From: Apostichopus japonicus
Taxonomy: Eukaryota > Echinodermata > Holothuroidea > Aspidochirotida > Stichopodidae
Reading direction: 5' to 3'
DNA length: 64,000 bases
Assembly (NCBI RefSeq): GCF_037975245.1
Contig: NC_092562.1
Span: forward strand, 3,424,001 to 3,488,000
This document shows positions 1-12,800 of the stretch, piece after piece. Made by a program: the position numbers and the translations under genes. Position 1 is the first letter of the stretch. The number at the start of each line of letters is the position of its first letter. The notes beneath the pieces are model-generated. The model had not been told where the DNA came from. It made no database searches and worked only from the letters and a program-made list of their open reading frames with translations.

Positions 1-793
1 TTACCATTTCGAAATGGAGAACCAATCATAAACTCGATTGAAATTATTTCTTAGGGATAAAACAGAGCCAAACATTAAAAAAATATCCACGGATAGTCCA
101 AACTGCAATCCAAAAAAGCGACCATCAAAGTAATAAAAATATATTGTATATCAGTAGTATAGTGAACATGTAATAGCATATTAATTTTAGTTTCAAATTT
201 GTTCATGTCTCTGAAATCCTTTTTTTGAGAAATTCTTCCTACCCATTTGGGATGAGCACCAGATAAAAAAGAAAAACAACAATTCGATTTGTAAGCATAA
301 CGAGTAGAGTTTGATTTCAATACTTTTAAAATATTCCAAACCAATAAAAAATTTCCAAACAGATGCACAATATCAGGGAATAATTAAGTGTTCAGAATAA
401 TTGTTTTTTTATTGTGCATTTTTTGGAATGCTCTATTCGTATCTATTTGTAATTCTATGGTTACTATTTGAGCAAAATATTGCTACACATCTTTTGCCCT
501 TGTATAGCAGCTTGCCGATTTGTGCATATCAGATTGCAATACGATATCGATATTCCCCGAATATGTAACTCTAAATTATTCCAAGACAACCTTAGGTTAA
601 TCTGCTTTTAATAATGAGAGATAAAAGAAGTCATAAAAATATTCAAAAAGATTGAATTATTTTGCTATATATATAAAATAGAATGTTTCATGATCTTTTT
701 TAAGAATGGTAGAGGTCATGGCAATGATAACAGACTGATAACTTATAACCTGATCGTAGAAACCGTCTGAGTTTTCTCCGTCGAGATCCTTAC
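1..793. other. Intron toward the missing last exon
   Basis: AT-rich sequence with no recognisable exon. I looked on the minus strand for the conserved CTL1 tail segment (a VDVLFLCF-like helix end) and did not see it, so the final exon lies beyond position 1. Confidence 0.6.
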
Positions 794-886
794 CTCGTAC
801 ACGAGGAAAAAACAGCTTGCGATTGCGTATGCGTACACTCCGACAATCGCCAGGGTAATACCGTAGAAAGTATACGACTGGTTCGT
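794..886 (-). CDS. SLC44A1: SLC44A1-like exon 14a, alternative last-helix exon (diverged copy)
   Basis: 93 nt, phase 0 to 0, 31 residues starting [11 protein letters not shown] and ending SCFFLVYE. Ten of 31 residues are identical to the exon at 1339-1431, with the same hydrophobic profile and the shared VYE end. Acceptor AATACAG, strong donor GTAAGG. Its reading frame is intact, which argues for use. It lacks the Pro and FAF pattern of the other copy and so is the derived one. Confidence 0.85.
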
Positions 887-3800
887 CTGTATTTGGAAAG
901 ACATTTCATAATCACAGTAACATTATGCAAAAAAACATATCAGACTTTTTACCATTTCCTCTTCGCTTGGCAAAAACATTTTTGTCGACTTGCCAAATTC
1001 GTACACAAAGATTTTTTCTTGAATTTGCGAAGGGGAAGGATAACGATCCTGAAAGGGAAGATTTATTGTTCTGGTCGGTGAGGGACATTGCATCATGGGA
1101 GTAGAAGATATATATATATTTAGAAAATATTCATTGAAGATTTGAAGACAACGAATGAAGTGAAATGAACTCTTAGGGATAACCCCCAAAAGGTCTTGTT
1201 GAGAAAAGTGCACGGTATACCTTCCAAAGACTTTGGTTGGACTTGTTCAAGCATAAATGTATTTTGCCAAGCGAAGGCCGTTTTGACGGGCACGATGGAT
1301 TGCGACATGTTGTGAGAGTTGGAGGAGGAAATACAAACCTCGTACACTGAAAAATATGAGGAAGCGACCATGAAGGCGAAGGCGCAAGCGAGAAATACTG
1401 GTATGGCATAATAGTGCAACTCATCATTGTACTGAATGAATGGAAAGAAATATGAGAGATATATGTTAATTATACACTGCAATGAAAAGATACATGGTCG
1501 ATGCTGGGGTTTTTTTGGGAGGGGGGGGGGGCCTTCAGAGATAGACAGACATTTTGACTGTGAAAATGTGTACAATCAACAGCTTCTCATAGTATCTTAA
1601 CGCCGTTTTTCAAAACTTACATCACCAGTTAAGAAGTACGGTCGATTTCAACTTTATCATTTTTTTTTTTTTTTTTTCACTTTTCTTGCATCGTACCAAA
1701 GTTTGATTTTTTTCTTTCTTTCTTTCTGGCTATAATTTCTTATAATCTTGCATCGGAATAAATCACGATGAGTAAATCCATCGAAATGATTCGTAGATAT
1801 AAAGTAATGACTAAAGAAATGAGGGCGTACATGAACACATAATTGGTGAATACTGACTTAACTGGCAGCATAGTACTTTTTATAGTATAACAACTTTCCT
1901 TGCCACCTGAGGTCAAGTAAATTGATGCCTGAGAATAACCAAACAAGCCCAAACAAAGTTTGGCAGCTTTTTTAGAGGTTATAAAATTTGGTACCAAAGA
2001 TATGGACCCTCTGAACAAGTTGGTCTTCTGAAGTAGTTTGAATGTTGAAATATGAAATTTGATTACAAATATATAAGGTAAAATACAAAAAGGCATGATT
2101 TGAGGGTGATAGAGATTTTATGATTTAAACATGTGAAAAATACATACACTTAGCTTTTGTGAAACAAAAAAATAGTTCGGTTAGATGGTGATATGACGAA
2201 AAGTGTAAAAAACAAAAACAAAACACAACCACTTACAAAGAATATTTACAACATTTGTGAAAAGGAAAAGGTGATCTCATGGTAATTATGGCTTCTTATT
2301 TGGTTTAACAATTATAACTTCAAACAAATCAAACTGTAATAAATGATACGTAAGCTATGCAGTCCTCCGTAACTTCAATATTTTCTTCAAAGGAGAGAGA
2401 AGGACGCAGCGCCCCACTTTTGAAACCAAAGGAAATCACGGTAACCATAAATAATATGTGTGATACATTTACTGTTTATCTTTTCGTACCAATAACTTAA
2501 AATCAGGATAACTTGGTTTTTAAAAGCAATTGTCTAGATGAAGTGCTACTTTGATGGACCAACCACCCATAAACAAACACACATAGGTCAATAACCTGGA
2601 GTATATATACTGTCAGCAGTTGACCTAGAGATGATATCTCAAGAGGGGGTTTGTAAATGTTTGAGGCATGGTTTTATGAGTTGTAACATACATTCCAGTA
2701 TGTTTATTGCATTTTCTGTGCTGTGACATCAATTCAAGTATCGATAGCATATTTCCTGTATTGCATTAAACTAGAAATGTACCCCATTTCCTGTGCTACA
2801 ACTTATATTCCAGAACTATAGCATACTTCCTGTGCCATAACTTACTTTCCAGAATTGTTACATATTTCCTGTTATACATTATACTTCCATTTACATGTAC
2901 CTTGTTTCAAGTCTTATAACTTCGGATTCCCAGAACTGCAGCATATTTTCCATATATATGCTCTAAACTTACAATATGCAGAATTAATGCATACTTCCTG
3001 TGCTGTTAATTAAAGATTCCAGTATTCTGACACATTCTCTGTGCTCTGAAGTTACATTCCAGTATTTGTAGTATATATATTTCCTGTGTTGTATTACTTA
3101 GATTCCTGTATAGTATGCATACTACTGTATATCCTGTGTTGTAACTTACACTTACAAAGCACAGTTTAATAGCATATGCAGCATTGTAGCGCAAGTGCAA
3201 CAGCGTGAGTATGAATGAGGGCGAGTAGAATCCTACTTGGTATGAGCATAAGTATGAGTACAAGAGTATGAGTATGAAATTTGCATTGGTTCCTAGTATT
3301 ACTGCAACTCCCTGGGTAACTATATACTAGAATATGAGAGTAGGGACTCACATACCACATACAAATAACATATAAATTTCTATGTTGTAACTTGCATTGT
3401 AGCACTTTTCCCGTACAGGAACTTATATTCTAGTATTACCCCCCTAAAAATTTAGAGATTGTCCTGCTTTTCAGAGTTAAACAAATAAAAAACCAATCCC
3501 AACAGAGGCATCAAATTATTCTATTTATCCTGATTCTTTGCCCTACAAGTAAAGTTATAAACTACCATTGAACTCATCTGCTGTTCCATTCTGAATAAAA
3601 ATGGTCCTTTGTGTTGCTATTATATCTTTACCATTGGTGAGAGAAAATACAAAAAAATAAAATAAATAGGGGATAAGTACATGTACAGTTCATAGATTCT
3701 TGAAATTAACTTTGAAAGTCAAATGGTTTTTGTCTGTCTGTTCTACTGTCCTTATACTGTTTTATTGTCCTTATTGCCCTATTACTGTTATATGCCCTAT

Positions 3801-6800
3801 TACGCTCTATTACTGTATCCTACTGTTATGCTGTATTACTGTCCTTATTACTGTTGTACTTTCCTTATCGCCCTATTACAGTATCCTATTACTGTTTTAC
3901 TGTATTACTCTCCTTACTGTCCTTACGGCCTATTACTGTATCCTATAACTTTTATTACTGTTTTACTGTCCTTATCGCCCTATTACTGTATCCAATAACT
4001 GTTTTACTGTATTACTGTCCTTATAACTGTTTCACTGTCCTTACGGCCTATTACTGTATCCAATAACTGTTTTACTATATCACTGTCCTTATAACTGTTT
4101 TACTGTCCTCATTGCCCTATTACTGTATCCTATAACTTTTATTATTGTATAACTGTCTTACTATCCTTATCGCCCTATTACTGTATGCTATTACCGTTTT
4201 ACTGTATTACTGTCCTTATAACTGTTTTACTGTCCTTATTGCCCTATTACTGTATGCTATTACTTTTATTACTGTATAACTGTCTTACTGTCCTTATCGC
4301 CCTATTACTGTATCCAATAACTGTTTAACTGTATTACTGTCCTTATAACTGTCTTACTGTCCTTATCGCCCTATTACTGTATCCAATAACTGTTTTACTA
4401 TATCACTGTCCTTATAACTGTTTTACTGTCCTCATTGCCCTATTACTGTATCCTATAACTTTTATTACTGTATAACTGTCTTACTATCCTTATCGCCCTA
4501 TTACTGTATGCTATTACCGTTTTACTGTATTACTGTCCTTATAACTGTTTTACTGTCCTTATTGCCCTATTACTGTATCCTATACTTTTATTACTGTATA
4601 ACTGTCTTACTGTCCTTATCGCCCTATTACTGTATCCAATAACTGTTTTACTGTATTACTGTCCTTATAACTGTTTTACTGTCCTCATTTCCCTATTACT
4701 GTACCCTATTACTTTAATTACTGTATTACTGTTTCACTGTCCTTATTCGCCACATATCGTCAGTGCATGTTCTGCTAATATAATACTGAATGGCAAACTG
4801 TTTTCCCCTTGACAGAGTACCATACGCAGCACGTGATTGGACGCTGTGAAACCGTGACAAAGATCTCTGTGACCTGGTTTTGAAACAAGTGACCGAGGAA
4901 TGCACTGTGAGTGAGTCTGTTAGTGTAAGTAGAATGCTGGCCTTGGTAAACCATGGCCTAACCTTGTAGAAAACCATGGCACCCTTAACTTGTGGGATTG
5001 TTTATTAACCTGACAACTAAAAACATTGTACTATAGAGTCTGTCTTTTAGCAGTTTTCCAATTTTCTCCCCACAAGCCTGGGAGATATTATTTCTCAAAT
5101 AAAGAGCTGAACTTGATTTGACATAGGCCATCTTGATCAATATACTTAAAATTATCAGATCCGTACACTGGTCAAAAACTAAGAATTTAAAAACTTATTG
5201 AGTGATTCACAAAGATGTAGAATAGAATGACTTCTCACAAAGTTCCCACAAAGTTGATTGATAGAAAAGTCACTTAATACGAGGTGTAACTTAATGGAGA
5301 AACACACAAAATTCGAAACTATTTTACGTGCGTATCAAAAATACCAAGAAATGGAAAGGAGAGGTATATTAAGAAAAGAAACTGAATGAATTACATAAAA
5401 TGGGATCCATGCATCAATCGAAATATCAATTTAATAATCAATCGATCAATAAATATCAAAGAATAAATACAAGAAAAAAACTGGTTTTATATACACCAGG
5501 TATGGTAAGGAAGATAAAGGCTTGAAGCTTCAGAAGCAGTCAAACCTAATCAACAAATACAAACCCTTTCTTTAGCTGACCTGTACATCACATGTGAGTC
5601 CTGCGCTACTTGAGAATACACACACAACAGACCTACAACACAAAATATACCTATTTTGCGTACTTTCTGAATCCCCAGCTTACCAAAATGTTATCCCTCT
5701 GAACTCCACATTCTGCCACAACCCATAAATGCATATGACCATAAATTACCCAATCATATCTGACTGCAAAACAGTTTTAAACATCACCGTACACATTTAT
5801 CAAAATGACTGGGAACGAATTCACAGTTAGATTCCGTCGTAAACATTGCTAAACCATCAATCTCTGTTTGGCTTTCCTCTACCTGCCCTGCTGGCCGCCC
5901 CAGAAGGACATTTATGGGAAACGAGGCTTGAAGCAACGGATAAAATCCCACATGACCCAGGGAGGTGCATTGTTCTGTTTAGAATGTAAATATATTCATG
6001 TAATGAATCGAATCATGTGAAGTCATTAATCATGAATGTTCAGGATATAGAGTTGACTGCAAAGAACGATGAAGACTTGCCGAAACGCAGAGACCTCATT
6101 CGAATCAAGTTTCTCTCAAAGTGTGTTCTTCTTGGGATCAATTCTGTAATAACAGGCTAAGAACACCTAATAATTATATCCAGAAATAACGTTAAAATGT
6201 TGAACTTTGATCAGTAGTTAAAGTCTGCATTCTACAACCTTCAGATATTTTGGGGAGCAGTTTGGAACTCTCAAAAAGAAATTGGCATTGATCAGAAAAT
6301 TTGAAGATTGTAGCGGTCGATTCTCTCGCAGATTAGACTTCTTCTTCCACACAGTTTAGACTTTCATGATTTCAGATTTTGAGCAAGGAAATAGGGAAAG
6401 AGGAGGGTTTGAGAAATGAAGGAAATATATGTACCCTCTTAATTCTTGATTTGCCAGATGACAGAGACAGATTTTTTTGGCAGAGGGGTAAAGACTAGGA
6501 TATGAGAAATTTGTCTGTGAATTGAACTAAATGATATTTAAAGAAAGAAATAGGTCAAAGTTGAAAAACAGTGGATGATTTCTAAAAAGTGATGATAGGT
6601 TCCTTTTTATTATTTTATTTCCACTGACTTTTTACCTCGGAATACATACGTTCTCGAGCCTGTAGAATATATACAAAAAAATATTCTCATGGTCATTTTT
6701 ATATGATATGTATAATTTTTTAACAATTTCTGCTCTTACACATTTATGTATATCAAACATTAATTATCATCATAGAAAGTAGCTGACATATTTGCAATTT

Positions 6801-9800
6801 CAAAATGTTGATCTGGGAAAATGTTTAACTGAATAATAACTAGATTTGGATCGATAACGTGTGTAATGGATCAACTATAAAGTCCTTTGGCACGGCTTAA
6901 CTACATTACTTATAAAAAGTGGGGGCAGTATTTCAATTTCAAGTTAAACTTTCTAGATGTTTTTTTTTGCTCTATTTTTCTCATCATTGCTTGCAAATAA
7001 CTTGCTTTTTGCATCCATTCAATTCATTTTCTTCCTCTCTCACAAAATGAACGGTTAGAAATTATGAAGATTATTTAGCAAAGTTCAAAGGAAATTTGTT
7101 AATTTTAAGGGAAAAAAATTATAAAAGAAGAAAACCAATTAGTAGGGATATAAGATACAGCGGATGAATAATAAACTTCGCTGGGGTTTGAATTCCATGT
7201 CACCAAAGTAGGATGCACATTGGGGTGGGGGAGGGAGGGAGGGCAGGGGATGGGAGGAGGGTGCCTCATTGAATGAAATACTTTTGTACTCATCTCAAAC
7301 AATTGGCGCAACTTTCCTGTGGACTGTAGAGATAATACTCTGTGTACAGCTAGGATACTAGAAGATCCAAATTTGTTGGAAGTTAGAAGACTCAGAGCTG
7401 TAGAAGTTGAATTTTGCAAGGTGATGCCATATTGGCTACTAAAATGATTTATAAAATGCCATAACTTGGATTGATTTCACCCATCTTGAAATTAACAGCG
7501 ACTCTGAGGAACTTCTAAAATGTTGTGTTGAAGAGAAGTGCCTGTGATCTTGTACACATAAGGCTTTAATCTATGATAGAAAAATAGGTGTCGGAAGGTG
7601 TCAGAAAAGGGGAGTGGGAGGGAGGGGAGACCTTAATCTACCTTACCTCACTTCCAAATTACACATGTGCAAGTCTGCAGTGGAAGTGCAGTACTTAAAT
7701 TACCTATTGTTACTTTACAAACAATAGCAGTCCATTAGAATGGGCAGTTAATTAAAACATGACCGACATAGTTGTATTGTTTTTCCAGTTAATACCTGGT
7801 AATGTCGGACTAACTGAGGAACGAGTTGATACTACAGTATTTCATTGGCTTGAATGTAGACTTGACTTCTTCTCACCAACTGCTCATGTGCTGTGTTAAC
7901 AAACAGCAAGGTTGGTTGCTTCAACACATAGCATGCTTGTGTCAACCCACAGCGAGGTTGGTTGCTTCAACGCATAGCATGCTTATTTCAACCCACAGCG
8001 AGGTTGGTTGCTTCAACGCATAGCATGCTTGTGTCAACCCACAGCGAGGTTGGTTGCTTCAATGCATAGCATGCCTATTTTAACCCACAGCGAGGTTGGT
8101 TGCTTCAACACATAGCACGCTTGTGTCAACCCACAGCGAGGTTGCTTGCTTCAACGCATAGCATGCTTGTGTCAACCCACAGCAAGGTTGGTTGCTTCAA
8201 CGCATAGCATGCTTGTGTCAACCCACAGCGAGGTTGGTTGCTTCAACGCATAGCATGCCTATTTTAACCCACAGCGAGGTTGGTTGCTTCAACGCATAGC
8301 ATGCTTATTTTAACCCACAGCGAGGTTGTTTGCTTCAATGCCTAGCATGCTTATTTTAACCCACAGCGAGGTTGGTTGCTTCAACACATGGCACGCTTGT
8401 GTCAACCCACAGCGAGGTTGGTTGCTTCAATGCATAGCATGCTTATTTTAACCCACAGCGAGGTTGGTTGCTTCAACACATAGCATGCTTGTGTCAACCC
8501 ACAGCGAGGTTGGTCGCTTCAACGCATAGCATGCTTATTTTAACCCACAGCGAGGTTGTTTGCTTCAATGCCTAGAATGCCTATTTTAACCCACAGCGAG
8601 ATTGTTTTTCTTCAACACATTCAGCTGCTCATTTCAACGGACAGCACGGCTGCAAACTCCATCGCAAAGCGTATGCCTGCGACTTCCAGCAGTGCCATGG
8701 ATGGCAACCGCCACGCACACCACAACCACTTAACCATGACACAGAATGATTGCCAGCTTGGATGTATTGCATGGCTGCTTACCTCAAAGAGTAACAAGCA
8801 TCGCTAAATAACTGGACAAGCAGAGCGACTCCTTATATCTAATGAAAACCGCTATGAGCGTTTTGATGTTTGAAAAGCAGCTTCAAAATAATATCAAGTT
8901 CAATGTAGCTCTGATGAAATTCCATCATATAAATATTGTTTATAATTGTATAATATCATACATTTTAATTACATAAATTAGATACTACACCAATCAACAA
9001 CAGATGTCACTAACTACCAGGCAATGTCTGAACCCGGCTCCTGCTCCAAGGGTATGATGATTGCAAGCATAGATGTAATAGCATCGTTAAATGTTTTAAC
9101 AATTTTACGAGCCTGGCAAAACATTGTAATGAATTTTTCTCTTTGCATGAAACAAAAATGGTTTCCCTTAGCAAAAGGACATGTAATCTGCATAATTTTA
9201 ACAACATTTATGAAAGTAAAATAACATCATGAAAAAAGGAAAAATACTGCAAAACAAGAGAAAGAAAAAAGTACCAAACTTCCTGATGGTAAACACTCCG
9301 TCATTTTTGGGAAAAGAAACAAAATGGCTTCCAACCCGTCACATTTCCTTTTGCGAAAGATGTAAAAGACGCTGACAAACTGAAGTCAACTAACATTATG
9401 CACCTTCCCATTTATTAAAATAAGGCAAGATTGGTGGTCTCAAATTGGGCACCCTCTGTTCCCAAATGGAATACTTTTCTATTCTCTATTGTTTTCTATG
9501 TGTTGAACGAAACCCAAGTTCAACCACGTAACCCTCTTTTGATTTAAGTAAATTGCTACCTATTTATAAAAGTTACTTCATGGTATGTTGGATTTGTTCA
9601 ATACCCAATCCTATAATAAATGCCTTTGCTCTTACTGTGTATTTTCTCGTAATGTTGCCTGATGGAAACTCACTCCACCGTAAGTGCCCACCCTGGATTA
9701 ATAAGAATGTGTGAAATCCACAACCTGAATATTATTGCAAAATGTACATATTTCTGTAGGTACTTTAGTGATAAAGAGTTGGCACGTGAGATGCCACTCT

Positions 9801-12800
9801 AAAATTTCTGTAACCGTTGAACAGCCTCATTACACAAGTGACATAGCACCCTTTTAGCAATCTAAATGAGTCTTCATCATTAAATATATGACATACTGCA
9901 TTTTATCACATATTTACATCCCAAAAAGTTACATGCAAATTTTGAAATCCCGTTTTTAATTTACATACGTCAGCTGATGACAATTAAGATTCTCAGCGCA
10001 GAGTTTCATACGCAAAATGCGACCAAACCAACCGAATTTGCTTTTAAAATATTGCGGTAGGTCTTCAGGCTAAGTGATGTTTAAATACAAACTACTCTTG
10101 CTTTCAAAAGTGCACCACCTTCTCAATATCTTCTCGAGACATTAATAAAACAGATTGGCAAAGGGGTTACGTCGTGACATATTTGTTCGGTGCTTGCTTT
10201 GAAAAGTACAACACCTTCTCAATATCTTCTCGAGACATTAACAAAACAAATTCTCAAGGGTTACATCGTCATGTATTTGAGTGGTGGAAGCCATTATCGT
10301 TACAGACGCACCCTACTGAACAGAGTCTCAGCTATCATGTAGAATGGTGGTAGAGCCTCTATGAAATAATGTGCACAAGGTTTTCACTTCACAGTAACAA
10401 ACCAGCAAGAACTCTTACTTTATCGTCGCGGTTGATTGAGCTTCGTGTAATTGGCACCAAGCTAGTCTATGACACTTTCCCTGTATGCTGGTAGTCTAAG
10501 ACGAGACAAAAATAAAAAAACATCTACTTACTCCGAGAACTGCCACACCAATCAGCGCCGTGATTGAGACCACTAGCAGCTTTCCCAGGAAAAGAATGAA
10601 ATCGCCCACACAGTTGATAGCAGCCACTCGAAGGGCATTGGATATGAGACAGTTCAGGGCCTTTTGGAGGGGGCAATGGGGGGGGGGAAGAGTGAAAAAC
10701 AAAAATAATTACACAACCTGTTATTACATAGCGTGCGAGGAGATTCTCGATATCATTTGTATCATACAAATTCAATGAATACACCACTGAGAAAGCATTT
10801 AGTAATCAGCAGTATTCAGGGCGATACATATCATTGGGTATATAGATAGATTAATTTAATCACAATCATTTTCACAATCACAATCACAATCACATCACAA
10901 TCACAATCAATCACAATCACATCACATCACAATCACATCAATCACATCAATCACACAATCACATCACAATCACAATCACATCACAATCACAATCATTTTC
11001 ACAATCACAATCACAATCACATCACAATCAAAATTTAATCACAATCAATTTAATCAAAACTATGCAATTTAGTCAAAACATACAAGTAGTATGTAAGGAG
11101 TGGAACTTCGTTACAGAGATTTCTAAGAAACGTTTGTGAAGGGGAATAAAATTTGTATACGAGGAATTTTGCTTGGAAATTATATGATTGGATATGATTA
11201 GAAACAGCTTCTCTTGGTTTGAGGATAATTTTTCCTTTCCAAATGTTCCATTTTTTTTTAAACGTACACCAGTATTACTGTAATGAATTCTCACAACTTA
11301 AGAAATAGGTTATAATATGAGCACCCAGCACTTCCCCTCTCCCCCCCCCCTCCACTCCCTTCATTAATCCTAACCTAGAAACCTTGGAGAATGAGTTCCA
11401 TGAAATTTTCTGTTTTCCAACTTCACTATCTAATATTTAATGATGTATAACATTTCTGTGTCTACCCTGAAATGTCAACTAAATAACAAGAAACCAGAAG
11501 AATATTGACTTCATATAGTAAATTGAACTTGTCATGAACCATCATACAAGAAATAAAACTTCAGCTTGTAAACATGATGATATATGTATATAAATTTATA
11601 TGTATATCTATATATCTATATCTATATATATAAATGAAAATCGTAATGAGTTGGAAAATCAAGAACAGTGAAAAAACTTTCAGCCTCCACCGGGATTCGA
11701 ACCACGGGCCTCCCGTGTATATAAATTTATATGTATATCTATATATCTATATCTATATATATATATACATATTAATAACAAAGAAATATATAACAAAGAT
11801 ATAAATATATATATATATCACAAAGAAAATATATTACAAAGATATAAATTATTAATATATTAATAACAAAGAAATATATAACAAAGATATAAATATATAT
11901 ATATAAATAACAAAGAAAATATATTACAAAGATATTAATATATACAGTATATATGCAATTTCAACTACAAAACAAGCAAACATAAGACTATTGACTTCAT
12001 AAATTACATTGAACTTGTAATGAACCATCATTTAATGTAAAGAAACCTTCAATTTGTTAGCATGATGATATATGTATGTAATATGTATATATATATATAC
12101 AGAAATAGATATAATCAGGGTCAATGACAGTTCAAGATGTCCCTTAAAGCCATATTGTATGAATAATTTTAGAGAACTTTACCTTTACCTAAAATTACAA
12201 AATACAGTTAAAACACTAGGTCAGCTGATAACCTTCACACTACATGTTTGAGAAAGTCTCAAACTGCCAAACATTGTCAGAGAATTGGTGCAAATTCTCT
12301 CTGTGCCACAGGATATTAAACATAATAGCACTGTTTCATCTTTCATTAATCAAGGAAAAGCTATTTGAGATATAACTGTCTATTACCACATTTCCATAAT
12401 CTTTTGCATTGCTTTCATTATTTATTGTTGTTGTTCTAAGTCTGTTTTTGTCCATATGTTTAACCGTGTTATAGCGAGAGTGACCTACTAGACAAATCTA
12501 CAAAGGGTATTTGAGGTCACTTTCTTTTGCAACGTACGTCATCGGATACTAAGTAATATACACTTGTTCCATATATGTACGTTGTGATAAAACAAATAAA
12601 TGACAATGAATGAAAAGAGAACAGAACAAAATTAAAAAGTGGGGGAGCTATTTGTTAATAACATTTATTGCTTTTTACATCAACTGAATGAAGCAAATAG
12701 TAAGTTGTTACTGGTACTGGTGAGATATATCCACTGGATATGGCCCAAGGGTTGGAGAGGTCAAGGAGGGGAACCACCATCGGGTGCAAGAGAGGTCAGA

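Larger units (their letters stand above)
1432..10531. other. Long SLC44A1-like intron, rich in minisatellites
   Basis: About 9.1 kb without a recognisable exon. It holds three separate tandem-repeat blocks (2640-3430, 3735-4740, 7900-8650), a 96-bp duplication (10090-10275) and otherwise unremarkable AT-rich sequence. The G-rich run at 7220-7262 (plus strand) fits a G-quadruplex pattern. Confidence 0.6.

Noticed and set aside
1-40. Possible exon at the left edge (cattt-cgaaatg next to ttac)
   Set aside because: The minus strand reads AAATG before GTAA, but no acceptor or SLC44-like residues are visible; probably a chance palindrome.
3700-4066. Tyr/Leu/Cys-rich plus-strand ORFs
   Set aside because: Pure translation of the ttactg-type minisatellite.
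7900-8650. CRISPR-like regular repeats
   Set aside because: Units are head-to-tail with no unique spacers, and the genome is eukaryotic: a minisatellite.
11693-11703. tRNA gene suggested by the perfect B-box GGTTCGAATCC
   Set aside because: No A-box, acceptor stem or anticodon arm can be built upstream on the minus strand; TA-rich sequence begins at once. Treated as a SINE fragment.
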